64,000 nucleotides of DNA from positions 2,542,001 through 2,606,000 of the forward strand of contig CP129487.1 of NCBI GenBank assembly GCA_030584025.1, written 5' to 3'. Positions 50,017-58,928 of this stretch are shown piece after piece (position 1 is the first letter of the stretch; every line of letters starts with the position of its first letter). Below the pieces are notes generated by a model. It made no database searches. It was not told the DNA's origin and saw only the letters and a program-made list of their open reading frames with translations. Position numbers and translations under genes: made by a program. The DNA is from Cyclobacteriaceae bacterium (GTDB taxonomy: Bacteria; Bacteroidota; Bacteroidia; Cytophagales; Cyclobacteriaceae).

Positions 50017-51768
50017 ATGGAAAAACCTTCATTACCAAAAGGAACGCGCGATTTTGGCCCCCAAACCATGGCCAGGCGTAACTTCATTCTTCAATCCATC
50101 CGTTCCGTTTTTCAAAAGTTCGGATTCCAGCCCCTGGAAACCCCAGCCATGGAAAACCTGTCAACTTTAACGGGGAAGTATGGGGATGAGGGGGATCAGC
50201 TATTATTTCGAGTTCTTGATAGCGGAGAATTCTTCGCTGACTCCTCTGTGGTTGTAGCTAAGGCTAGCCATTATCTAATTCAATCTCTGAAACATCTAGT
50301 TTACGAGTTCTTCGCTATCCCAAATGAAGAAAGATACAAGTTTGTTGAATACCCTCAAAAAGAAGAACTGACTAACCCTGAAATTCTTCGCAAGTGGTTA
50401 CAGAAATACTACCATACCAATATTCTTAAGGGTAGGATGGTGGAAAGTCTCTATTATAATTTTGATTTTTTAATTAATTCACATCTAGCCTATGAAAATT
50501 TTCTTCGTCAAATAGCAGAATTCATATCGAAATTTTTAAAAGATCATTCTAGTAACTTAGAAAATCGATCAAAAGAGGAAATTGATCATATTTTAAATTA
50601 CTACTTAATCGAAAACTACAACTTACTATATTCAATTATTGGGGCTACTGTTAATGCTAAATTAATAAGAAACCAAGTATCCGAGAAAGGCCTTCGCTAT
50701 GACCTCACCGTTCCTTTCGCGCGCTATGTGGTGATGAACCGGCATGAGATAACATTGCCCTTTAAACGCTACCAGATACAACCGGTATGGCGTGCCGACC
50801 GGCCACAAAAAGGAAGGTACCGTGAATTTTACCAATGCGATGCTGATGTGGTGGGCACTGATTCGCTTATCTGTGAGGCGGAAATTATTCTGATGATCAC
50901 GGAGGTGATGGCGCTGCTGCGGATTGAAGATTATATCATCAAAATAAATCACCGGGGTGTACTCAATGGCATTGCCGAAACCATGAACGCCACCGGAAAA
51001 GAAACCGATTTGTTTGTTGCCATTGATAAGCTTGAAAAAATCGGAGAGGAAAATGTCAGGAAGGAATTATCGGAAAAAGGATTTACGACACAACAACAGG
51101 ATAAACTTTTCGAACTACTGAAAACTTCCGGAAGTCCGGAGCAGAAACTGAATACACTTTTAAACGCTTTTGACAATTCAGCCTCCGGCCAAAAAGGTAT
51201 TGATGATCTAAAAACAGTTTTTGATCTGTTAGGTCATTATCAATCGTCATCCGATCATGTAGATTTTGATGTAGCCCTTGCGCGCGGCCTCAGTTATTAT
51301 ACTGGTTGCATCTTCGAAGTAAAAATCAATAACGTGGCCATTGGCAGCGTAAGCGGGGGCGGAAGGTATGATAACCTTACTCAAGCATTCGGTTCAAAAG
51401 AAAGGCTATCGGGTGTGGGTATTTCGTTTGGCATTGATCGCATTTACGATGCGATGGATGAACTCAGCCTGTTTCCGGAAGAAGCCACGGCCTCATCAAA
51501 AGTGTTGATCTGTCATTTTGATGACGCCACATTACAACGTGGACTTGCACTGCTTACTGCCCTGCGTCAAAAAGGCATTTCCAGTGAGATCTATCCGGAA
51601 GTTTCTAAATTGAAAAAGCAACTGGATTATGCCAATAAGAAAAGCATACCGTTTACCATTGTTATTGGCGAAGAAGAATTGAAAACAGGAGCATTTGCTG
51701 TCAAGAACATGACTACAGGTGAGCAGCAAAAATGGAGTACGGAACAAATCATTCAACACTTATCCTAA
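50017..51768 (+). CDS. hisS: Histidyl-tRNA synthetase with a large in-frame insertion
   Basis: The 583-aa class II synthetase charges tRNA-His. KGTRDFGPQTMARRNFI, RYDLTVPFARYV, the motif 2 segment KGRYREFYQCDADVVG, the histidine-binding ARGLSYYTGCIFEV and motif 3 GVGISFGIDRIYD are all present, and the C-terminal anticodon-binding domain is intact. Relatives in this phylum have about 455 residues. The excess lies between LLFRVLDSGEFF and SEKGLRYDL (residues about 74-221, bases about 50236-50679), where a linker of about 25 residues is usual. The insert is helical, rich in Tyr, Asn, Ile and Leu, and falls to 18-25% GC over 50461-50640, with flanks near 50-55%. It keeps the frame open. Confidence 0.93.
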   Translation: MEKPSLPKGTRDFGPQTMARRNFILQSIRSVFQKFGFQPLETPAMENLSTLTGKYGDEGDQLLFRVLDSGEFFADSSVVVAKASHYLIQSLKHLVYEFFAIPNEERYKFVEYPQKEELTNPEILRKWLQKYYHTNILKGRMVESLYYNFDFLINSHLAYENFLRQIAEFISKFLKDHSSNLENRSKEEIDHILNYYLIENYNLLYSIIGATVNAKLIRNQVSEKGLRYDLTVPFARYVVMNRHEITLPFKRYQIQPVWRADRPQKGRYREFYQCDADVVGTDSLICEAEIILMITEVMALLRIEDYIIKINHRGVLNGIAETMNATGKETDLFVAIDKLEKIGEENVRKELSEKGFTTQQQDKLFELLKTSGSPEQKLNTLLNAFDNSASGQKGIDDLKTVFDLLGHYQSSSDHVDFDVALARGLSYYTGCIFEVKINNVAIGSVSGGGRYDNLTQAFGSKERLSGVGISFGIDRIYDAMDELSLFPEEATASSKVLICHFDDATLQRGLALLTALRQKGISSEIYPEVSKLKKQLDYANKKSIPFTIVIGEEELKTGAFAVKNMTTGEQQKWSTEQIIQHLS

Positions 51769-51773
51769 CCAGC

Positions 51774-53267
51774 GTGAAACTCAAGCACTCCATTTCTACC
51801 GCTAAACTTACGTTGTCCGATCTTGATAAGATTGCCTTTCAACCATTAACGCTTGAGCTATCGGATGAGGCACAGCAAAAAATTATTCGTTGCCGCGAAT
51901 ACCTGGACGAAAAAATCAAGAGTACATCACAACCCATATACGGCATCAACACGGGTTTTGGTTCGTTGTATAACACCTACATCGCTCCCGATCAGCTTGA
52001 AAAGCTGCAGGAAAATTTAGTGAAGTCGCATGCATGTGGTGCTGGTCCTGAAGTGCCTGAAGAGATCGTGCGCCTGATGTTGTTCCTCAAAGTGCAGTCT
52101 CTTTCTTATGGTCATTCTGGTGTTCAGTTGCAAACCGTTCAACGCCTGACTGATTATTTCAATCATAACATTTTTCCGGTAATCTATGAGATGGGCTCAC
52201 TTGGTGCTTCGGGTGATTTGGCTCCACTCGCCCATTTGGCGCTTACCTTGATTGACGATGGTGAAGTAACGGTAAACGGTGAACGGAAATCCGGAAAGCA
52301 AATTAACCGGCAGATGAATTGGCAACCGATTCATTTCAAGGCAAAAGAAGGATTGGCGTTACTGAACGGCACACAGTTTATGAGTGCGTACGGAGTGTGG
52401 TGCCTGCTTCATGCCAAACGATTACTCAAACTTAGCAACCTGATCAGCGCTCTGTCGCTGGATGCTTTTGACGGACGCATCGAACCGTTTTTTCCACAGG
52501 TTCACAACATCCGGCCCCAACAGGGTCAGGGTGAAGTGGCGAAAGAGATTTATAACCTGTTGCAGGGAAGTGAACTGATCGTGCAACCAAAAAAACACGT
52601 TCAGGATCCATACTCCTTCCGGTGTATTCCGCAGGTACATGGCGCCAGTCTGGATGCGCTAAACCATGTTGCAGAAATCATCCTGACTGAAGTAAACAGC
52701 GTAACCGATAATCCGCTGATTTTCCCGGAAGAAGATTTGATCATTTCCGGGGGCAATTTTCATGGTCAGCCATTAGCACTTTCGCTTGATCATCTGGCCA
52801 TTGCCGTTGCTGAATTGGGCAGTATTTCCGAACGCAGAACCTATCAACTCATTTCAGGATCACGTAACCTGCCCAATTACCTGGTGGCCAATCCCGGTAT
52901 TAACTCGGGCATGATGATTCCACAATATACCGCAGCCTCATTGGTTAGTCAGAACAAACAGCTTTGCACTCCTGCCTCAGTTGATTCCATCGTTTCTTCC
53001 AACGGACAGGAAGACCATGTGAGTATGGGCGCAAATGCGGCAACCAAAGCGTACCGGGTAGTAAATAACGTATATGCCATTCTGGCTATTGAATTACTAA
53101 CCGCAACACAAGCCATTCATTTCCGGAGGCCATTGAAAACTTCACCCGTACTGGAAGAATTTATACATACTTTCCGTGATCATATTCCGTTTGTAGAAGA
53201 AGATCGTGTGCTGCATCACGATATGGTTAATGCTGAGAAGTTTATTCGCGATTATCCGATAGCATGA
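51774..53267 (+). CDS. hutH: Histidine ammonia-lyase
   Basis: The 497-aa enzyme deaminates L-histidine to urocanate, the first step of histidine breakdown. The MIO cofactor forms from Ala-Ser-Gly at 145-147 in GSLGASGDLAPLAHLAL. INTGFGSLYNTYI, KSHACGAGPEVPEE and SSNGQEDHVSMGANAATK are family motifs. I chose GTG 51774, 5 bp after the hisS stop, because the in-frame ATG at 51732 lies inside hisS and adds a non-homologous N-terminus. No other hut genes are present. The next gene overlaps as ATGA. Confidence 0.92.
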   Translation: MKLKHSISTAKLTLSDLDKIAFQPLTLELSDEAQQKIIRCREYLDEKIKSTSQPIYGINTGFGSLYNTYIAPDQLEKLQENLVKSHACGAGPEVPEEIVRLMLFLKVQSLSYGHSGVQLQTVQRLTDYFNHNIFPVIYEMGSLGASGDLAPLAHLALTLIDDGEVTVNGERKSGKQINRQMNWQPIHFKAKEGLALLNGTQFMSAYGVWCLLHAKRLLKLSNLISALSLDAFDGRIEPFFPQVHNIRPQQGQGEVAKEIYNLLQGSELIVQPKKHVQDPYSFRCIPQVHGASLDALNHVAEIILTEVNSVTDNPLIFPEEDLIISGGNFHGQPLALSLDHLAIAVAELGSISERRTYQLISGSRNLPNYLVANPGINSGMMIPQYTAASLVSQNKQLCTPASVDSIVSSNGQEDHVSMGANAATKAYRVVNNVYAILAIELLTATQAIHFRRPLKTSPVLEEFIHTFRDHIPFVEEDRVLHHDMVNAEKFIRDYPIA

Positions 53268-55159
53268 TGGTAAGGTTGCTGCTTGGCGCATTTCTTATTT
53301 TTCCGTTGTTCCTTCAGGCGCAGTATGTGAGCCAACTTGGAAGGTTTCAGGTGGACGAGCGAAAAGGTTGCGCACCATTAACTGTTACCATTCTCGACAC
53401 CAACCTCGCAACCACCAATGAATGTACGCCTGGCCAGCCTTGTGATATGAATTGGGGCGATGGGACGGCACAACAGAATTCTTTTGTGCACACCTATACG
53501 CAACCGGGCACATATACCTTAAGCATTCTATACCAAAGTATTGGTGCGGATCAAATTCAAATTGTAGTTACAGACAACAAACCACCTGCTTTTGAAATCG
53601 TTTCATGCAGCGGAAATGAAGTGGAGGTTCGCGTAACCGATACCAATTACGATGGCTATATTATTAACTTCAATGATGGTAGTCCGGAAACACTGGTACC
53701 CAAAGGCGTATCCGCCATTGCAAATCACACGTATGCAACTTCCGGCAACAAAACCATATCGGTGCGCGGCAAGGATGTAAATGCCGATGATAACTGCGGT
53801 TCCAACACTCAACCGTTTACCGCACTGGCTGCATTACCGGCTCCTTTCATTGATGAATTACGCGTTACCAGTACCGACCGCATTGATCTGAACTTTACAA
53901 GCGCACCAAACATTCAATACCGGCTTGAAATTGCCACTAACAGCAACGCCACATTTCAACTGGCGCAAACCGTAATCAACACATCATCGGTTTCTGTCCC
54001 CAACTTACGTCCCGATGATAACTACTATTGCTTCCGGTTAGGCGCATACGATCCGTGTAACAACACAACCAATTATTCCAACATTATTTGCAGCGCTAAT
54101 TTTGATGCGACCGCACAAAACAATCAGAACCAATTAAACTGGATCACCAACACCACCGGAATTACCAACTATACCGTTGAACGGGATGGCTCTCTGCTTA
54201 CAACCACAGGGTCAACATCGCATATTGATAATCTTGTTGTTTGCAAAACAGCTTATTGTTATCAGCTCATATCAAACTATGCGAATGGCAGCCAAAGCAT
54301 TTCGTTGGAAAAATGCGTAACAGCGTTTTCTTCCGACATTCCCTCACCCATCACCAATGCAACAGCCGTTGTAACACAAAGTGGTGTGGATATAACCTGG
54401 CAACAAGATCCAGCCTTTCAAACAAATAATTATCGAATTTTACGGAAGCCGGATGGAGAAAATTTTGGATTGATTGGACAAACCGCAACTACCCAATTCA
54501 TCGATAACGAGTACGCCACCGAGAATGGTTTTTGCTACCAAATAAACTACACCGATGTGTGTGACAATACAGCACCTGCGGGAGCTGAGATTTGTCCGAT
54601 TCGATTGACCGGAAACCTCACAGCTGAAAATTTCTCTTCACTCACATGGAGCGCGTACACTGGCTGGGCAACTGGCGTTGATGAATATCGAATTGAAAAG
54701 TATGACGGACAAGGCGCGTTAATTCAAAGCTTTACGGTTAATGCCAGCGAAACCAGTTTTATTGATACAGACATAGATCCTTTCAATCAGGAAAACCGGT
54801 ACATCATAAAAGCAGCTGCGAATGAAGCCGGACTGGGTGAAGCGGTCTCCAATGAAATCATCCTGATCAAGGAACCAAAATTATTTTACCCGACAGCCTT
54901 CACCCCGGATGGACAGGGACCTGTCGCCAACGAAACCTTTGTAGTTTTTGGGCAATACATCGCATCGTTTGAGATGCGCATCTTTAACCGTTGGGGCGAG
55001 TTGTTGTTTGTTACTACCGATCGCGACAATGGATGGGACGGAACGTTTAGAGGTAAAGAACAACCCGAAGGCACGTACGTATTCACCGCTGACCTCATTG
55101 ATCTTGCTGGCCGATCATTTAATCGCACCGGATCTGTAGTGCTGCTTCGTAAGAAGTAG
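53264..55159 (+). CDS. Secreted T9SS type B cargo protein with PKD and fibronectin-like domains
   Basis: The 631-aa protein has a signal peptide (to PLFLQAQ), a PKD domain near 25-105 (DMNWGDGTAQQ, VHTYTQPGTYTLSI), a second PKD-like segment (IINFNDGSPETL), then three or four fibronectin III-like domains. The last ~90 residues form the gliding-motility-type sorting domain (LFYPTAFTPDGQGP, MRIFNRWGELLFVT, GWDGTFRGKEQPEGTYVFTA). It is exported by the type IX system and likely attached to or released from the cell surface. It starts in a 4-bp overlap with hutH, an unexpected coupling of a catabolic enzyme and a surface protein. Confidence 0.87.
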   Translation: MMVRLLLGAFLIFPLFLQAQYVSQLGRFQVDERKGCAPLTVTILDTNLATTNECTPGQPCDMNWGDGTAQQNSFVHTYTQPGTYTLSILYQSIGADQIQIVVTDNKPPAFEIVSCSGNEVEVRVTDTNYDGYIINFNDGSPETLVPKGVSAIANHTYATSGNKTISVRGKDVNADDNCGSNTQPFTALAALPAPFIDELRVTSTDRIDLNFTSAPNIQYRLEIATNSNATFQLAQTVINTSSVSVPNLRPDDNYYCFRLGAYDPCNNTTNYSNIICSANFDATAQNNQNQLNWITNTTGITNYTVERDGSLLTTTGSTSHIDNLVVCKTAYCYQLISNYANGSQSISLEKCVTAFSSDIPSPITNATAVVTQSGVDITWQQDPAFQTNNYRILRKPDGENFGLIGQTATTQFIDNEYATENGFCYQINYTDVCDNTAPAGAEICPIRLTGNLTAENFSSLTWSAYTGWATGVDEYRIEKYDGQGALIQSFTVNASETSFIDTDIDPFNQENRYIIKAAANEAGLGEAVSNEIILIKEPKLFYPTAFTPDGQGPVANETFVVFGQYIASFEMRIFNRWGELLFVTTDRDNGWDGTFRGKEQPEGTYVFTADLIDLAGRSFNRTGSVVLLRKK

Positions 55160-55206
55160 TATTAGTCGTAGATTGCACCCTGCTAAAACACCAAAACTGT
55201 TGCGCT

Positions 55207-55542
55207 ATGTTTGACATGATGAAGATGATGGGCAAAATGAAAGAAGTTCAGGCCCGCATGAAAGAAGCCCAGGATAACCTGGAAAAACTAACCGCCCACG
55301 GAGAATCAGGAGGTGGCATGGTTAAAGTAACGGTTAACGGAAAACGCAAATTGCTCGCGGTGGATATTGATCCTACCTTACTCAAAGCCGAAGATAAAAT
55401 CATAGTTCAAGACCTGATTGTTGCTGCTGTGAATAAAGCTGCTGAAGAAGCAGAAGTAATGGCAAAAGAAGAATTGCGCAAAAGTACCGAAGGGTTGTTG
55501 CCCAATATTCCGGGCATGGACTTGAGTGGCATGATGGGCTAA
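55207..55542 (+). CDS. YbaB/EbfC nucleoid-associated protein
   Basis: The 111-aa protein has the family layout: a methionine- and lysine-rich N-terminal helix (MFDMMKMMGKMKEVQARMKEAQ), the sheet with GMVKVTVNGKRKLLAVDIDP and a C-terminal helix, ending GMDLSGMMG. YbaB proteins bind DNA as tweezer-like dimers. In many bacteria ybaB follows dnaX; here it lies alone between the T9SS cargo gene and a glycosyltransferase. Confidence 0.92.
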   Translation: MFDMMKMMGKMKEVQARMKEAQDNLEKLTAHGESGGGMVKVTVNGKRKLLAVDIDPTLLKAEDKIIVQDLIVAAVNKAAEEAEVMAKEELRKSTEGLLPNIPGMDLSGMMG

Positions 55543-55570
55543 TTTTTTTTCACTTGGTTAACCATCAAAC

Positions 55571-56602
55571 TTGAGCAAGACGGCTGTTGTTATATTGAAC
55601 TATAATGGTGAAAAACTACTGCAACAGTTTTTGCCAGGCGTAATCACCCACACGAAACAGGCACGGATTATTGTTGCCGATAACGGCTCAACGGACAAAT
55701 CAATCGAGCTGATTAAAAATCAGTTTCCATCCGTTGAAATCATTCAGTTGGATGCCAACTATGGTTTTTGCGGAGGATACAACAAAGCGCTCAAACTGGT
55801 AAACAGCGAGTACTATGTGCTGCTGAATTCTGATGTTGATGTAACAGACAACTGGCTTGCGCCCATGATGCAGTTGCTGGATGAAAACCCATCGATAGTA
55901 GCTGTACAACCCAAAATATTAACCTATCACCAGAAAGATCAGTTTGAATATGCCGGGGCCGGTGGCGGCTTTATCGATTCATGGGGATATCCCTTTTGCC
56001 GGGGCCGCATGTTCAACTATACCGAAAAAGACACCGGCCAATACAACGATACACGCGAAGTGTTCTGGGCTAGCGGAGCATGCTTGTTCATTCGCTCAGA
56101 AGTATATCACCACCTTGGCGGGCTAGATGAGACATTTTTTGCGCACATGGAAGAAATCGATTTGTGTTGGAAGATTCACCGCATGGGCAAGCAAGTATAT
56201 TATTGCGGATCAAGCACGGTATTTCATGTTGGTGCAGGCACGCTACCTCGAAACAATCCACGAAAAACCTATTATAATTTTCGCAACGGGCTAAGCCTCA
56301 TATACAAACATCTTCCTGGTAATCAGCTTTGGTATAAATTACCCATCCGAATACTACTCGATTTTATAGCCGCACTAAAGTTTATACTGGAAGGGCATCA
56401 TCAAGATGGAAAGGCTGTATACAGGGCAATTCGGGACTTTCTCAACAACAAAAAGGATTTACGAATAGAAAGACAATCTCTCCTCAAGCAATTTTCTCCG
56501 TCACTAAGCCAGGTTTATCAGGGCATGGTAATTTTCGACTACTACCTGTTAGGCCGTAAGCATATTTCAGCTAAAAAGCTACCACCTAATAATCCCAAAT
56601 AG
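55571..56602 (+). CDS. Family 2 glycosyltransferase
   Basis: The 343-aa inverting GT-A enzyme opens with AVVILNYNGEKLL and has IVADNGSTDKS (Asp37), the metal-binding DVD at 88-90 (LLNSDVDVT) and the acceptor-side HMEEIDLCWKIHRMG near 195-208. The pattern is that of rhamnosyltransferase-like enzymes in O-antigen or exopolysaccharide synthesis; donor and acceptor are unknown. It has no membrane helix. The start is a TTG at 55571, 28 bp after the ybaB stop, as no ATG gives the conserved N-terminus. Its 3' end overlaps the convergent PspC gene by 17 bp. Confidence 0.88.
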   Translation: MSKTAVVILNYNGEKLLQQFLPGVITHTKQARIIVADNGSTDKSIELIKNQFPSVEIIQLDANYGFCGGYNKALKLVNSEYYVLLNSDVDVTDNWLAPMMQLLDENPSIVAVQPKILTYHQKDQFEYAGAGGGFIDSWGYPFCRGRMFNYTEKDTGQYNDTREVFWASGACLFIRSEVYHHLGGLDETFFAHMEEIDLCWKIHRMGKQVYYCGSSTVFHVGAGTLPRNNPRKTYYNFRNGLSLIYKHLPGNQLWYKLPIRILLDFIAALKFILEGHHQDGKAVYRAIRDFLNNKKDLRIERQSLLKQFSPSLSQVYQGMVIFDYYLLGRKHISAKKLPPNNPK

Positions 56603-56801
56603 GACTTCTCTTGCGCAAAGACTTGCGCAAATTCATGATAAAGGCCAACCCCAGGTAAATGATAACCGGGGAACCAAACGTGATAAACGAGGCATAAATG
56701 AAGAACAACCGGATATGAGATGTGGCAATTCCAAGCTTTTCACCAAGCCTGGTACACACTCCAAAGGTGTATTCTTCAAGATTAAACTGAATTTTCTCCA
56801 T
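56586..56801 (-). CDS. PspC-domain membrane protein
   Basis: The 71-aa protein has the PspC pattern: a short amphipathic N-terminus (YTFGVCTRLGEKLGIATSHIR) and a hydrophobic helix (LFFIYASFITFGSPVIIYLGLAFIM), then a basic tail (NLRKSLRKR). Single-domain PspC proteins sit in the inner membrane and take part in envelope-stress responses in other bacteria. I chose ATG 56801 (MEKIQFNLEEYTF); an in-frame ATG 12 bp upstream is possible. It is convergent with the glycosyltransferase gene. Confidence 0.78.
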   Translation of the reverse strand: MEKIQFNLEEYTFGVCTRLGEKLGIATSHIRLFFIYASFITFGSPVIIYLGLAFIMNLRKSLRKRSPIWDY

Positions 56802-56929
56802 CAGATTACCCATAAATAATGGCTTTCATCCCTATTAAAGGTCGTTTAACGACTCATTAAACACTTTTACAAATATACGGTTCCCTGAAACCTTTACTAA
56901 AGGCCAAAATCTTTATTTTTTGAGTATAA

Positions 56930-56960
56930 TTGCAAAAAAAATCATATAAACGTAGTTTTG
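56930..56960 (+). promoter_or_regulatory. Strong predicted promoter of the OmpA/TPR lipoprotein
   Basis: TTG (56930-56932), 20 bp, then TAGTTTTG (56953-56960) is an exact match to the Bacteroidota pattern. The leader before ATG 56996 would be about 30 nt. Confidence 0.65.
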
Positions 56961-56995
56961 CGACTCGCTTAAAAACAACCAAAAATCAAAATCCA

Positions 56996-58774
56996 ATGAG
57001 AAAATTACTTTACGCATTCTTGATCGTAGGAGTACTTAGCCTGGCTGGGTGTACCCTCCCCCAGATGGTAAAAATGTCGAAAGAACAGCAACTGACTGTG
57101 ACCCCCAACCCGCTTGAGGTTCACAAGGACACTGTGGCTTACGACATGGCTGCTAACCTCCCTGTTAAAATGTTGAAAAAGGGTACCACTTATTCGGTAA
57201 ACTCTTTCTACAAATACGGAGATCAGGAAACTGCCCTCCCTGCTATTGAATTCAAATCTGAGGACTATCCGAATGCCGCAACCGAACAGCCTCGCGTAAC
57301 ACAAAGCTTTGCGTTCCCTTACTCTCCGGCCATGAAGTCGGGCGTATTGCAGGTTGAAGGCGTTGCTTCAAAAGGCACAAAATCAAAGGCCTCTCCACGT
57401 ATGGATGTAGCTGTTGGTGTAATCACCACTTCCAAACTGGTTAAGCCTGTATCATATGCTTCATATGCTGACCACGGTTACAACAACCAGGAAGAAATTA
57501 TCCCGGTGGTAATCCCTGATTTCATTTTTGAACAAGGCCGTTCTGTATTGCGTACATCTGAAATAAAAAGTGATAAAGGAAAGCAATTAGATGCTTTCAT
57601 CGCTTCCAAAAACGTAACTAAGACGGTAACCATTACCGGTACGCACTCACCTGAAGGTGCTGAGCGTATCAACAGCAAATTATCTCCGGATCGTGCTGCT
57701 GCGATTGAGAAATTCTATCGCCAGCAAATGAAGAAGTACGACTACCAAGGTAAAGCTGATTCCATTCAGTTTATCCTGAAGCCAGTAGTACGTGAGTGGA
57801 CTGAATTCCAGACTGCCCTTGCTGCTTACGATGGCATCACTTCTGAAGAAAAAGCTGAGTACCTGAACATCATCAACGGTGGCGGTACTTTTGAAAGCCA
57901 GGAGAAACAAATGCAAAAACTGAAGACCTATAAGAAGGTTTTCAAAGATGTTTATCCTAAACTGAGAACGGCAAAAACTGAAATCCTTACCATCAAAGAC
58001 AAAAAGACTGATGCTGAGATTGCTGTATTATCCAAGCAAATTGCAACTGGTCAGGCTAGTGCTGATGCACTTTCTTTTGAAGAACTGATGTATTCTGCTA
58101 CCCTTACTCCTTCATTGGAAGAGAAAGCTGCTATCTACGAGGCTGCTACCAAAAAAGGCACCAACTGGAATGCACACAACAACCTGGCTGCAGTTTACAT
58201 CGCTCAGGCAATCGAAAATCCGTCAAATGCATCTGCTCTTGCCGACAAGGCAAAAGCTCAGCTTGACATTGCTGCTCGTATTAACGCAAATGCACCTGAA
58301 GTACATGCCAACCTGGCTTCTGTATCCATGATGCAGGGTAACGCCTATGCAGCGTACAACAGTGCCAACAAGGCATTAAGCAGCGGCTTACGTGGCGATA
58401 ACGCTGCCGGTGTAAATGGCGTAAAAGGTTCTGCTGCTATTGTAATCGCTCGTTATAGCGAAGCCGTTAGCGCTGAGTCATCTGCTGCCAATACAGCCGA
58501 CAACCTGTTTAACAAAGGTCTTGCACAGGTTTTGAACAAAGATTATCAAAATGCCCTTACTTCATTTGGTGAGGCTTCACGCCTGAACAGCAACCACGCA
58601 CTGGCATTCTACGGAGCTGCCGTAGCATCTGCTCGCTTAGGAAATGCTGATGGTGTGATCAGCAATCTGACCAATGCCGTTAAGGTTGATCCTTCACTGA
58701 AAGAAGCCGCTTTGACTGACCTTGAGTTCAGCAAGTGGGCTACTAATGAAGCTTTCAGAAACGCCCTTAAATAA
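56996..58774 (+). CDS. OmpA-like/TPR lipoprotein (592 aa)
   Basis: The lipobox ends at Cys19 (VLSLAGC). A beta-rich domain (about 30-180) precedes an OmpA-like segment with FIFEQGRSVLRTSEI and THSPEGAERINSKLSPDRAA (about 185-260). It lacks the second half of the usual peptidoglycan-binding motif. The C-terminal half is a TPR array (LEEKAAIYEAATKKGTNWNA, FNKGLAQVLNKDYQNALTSF). I chose ATG 56996 because it starts the signal peptide and lies 36 bp after a very good promoter. The codon use is strongly biased (GCT, CGT), as in highly expressed genes, so this is probably an abundant envelope protein. The exact function is not recognised. Confidence 0.8.
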   Translation: MRKLLYAFLIVGVLSLAGCTLPQMVKMSKEQQLTVTPNPLEVHKDTVAYDMAANLPVKMLKKGTTYSVNSFYKYGDQETALPAIEFKSEDYPNAATEQPRVTQSFAFPYSPAMKSGVLQVEGVASKGTKSKASPRMDVAVGVITTSKLVKPVSYASYADHGYNNQEEIIPVVIPDFIFEQGRSVLRTSEIKSDKGKQLDAFIASKNVTKTVTITGTHSPEGAERINSKLSPDRAAAIEKFYRQQMKKYDYQGKADSIQFILKPVVREWTEFQTALAAYDGITSEEKAEYLNIINGGGTFESQEKQMQKLKTYKKVFKDVYPKLRTAKTEILTIKDKKTDAEIAVLSKQIATGQASADALSFEELMYSATLTPSLEEKAAIYEAATKKGTNWNAHNNLAAVYIAQAIENPSNASALADKAKAQLDIAARINANAPEVHANLASVSMMQGNAYAAYNSANKALSSGLRGDNAAGVNGVKGSAAIVIARYSEAVSAESSAANTADNLFNKGLAQVLNKDYQNALTSFGEASRLNSNHALAFYGAAVASARLGNADGVISNLTNAVKVDPSLKEAALTDLEFSKWATNEAFRNALK

Positions 58775-58796
58775 GGCTAAAACATATCATTGGATT

Positions 58797-58829
58797 AAAA
58801 ACCATCCCGAGGTCTCGGGATGGTTTTTT
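58797..58829 (+). terminator. Intrinsic terminator of the OmpA/TPR lipoprotein gene
   Basis: A perfect stem (AAACCATCCCGA with TCGGGATGGTTT, short loop GGTC) is followed by TTT. It lies 23 bp after the stop codon at 58774. Confidence 0.85.
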
Positions 58830-58928
58830 ATTTTGTCAATCACCCCACAGGTACTATTTTTACGCCTGCCTTTGAAGCCCGCCCAATCAGTGGCCGTGTT
58901 TGTAAATGGCAATAACCAGTAACGTACT

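Noticed and set aside
50236..50679. Intein in hisS
   Set aside because: The insert has no Cys/Ser-led block A, no TxxH block B and no terminal His-Asn before Cys/Ser/Thr; the right edge reads IRNQV then SEKG. A plain in-frame insertion is a better reading.
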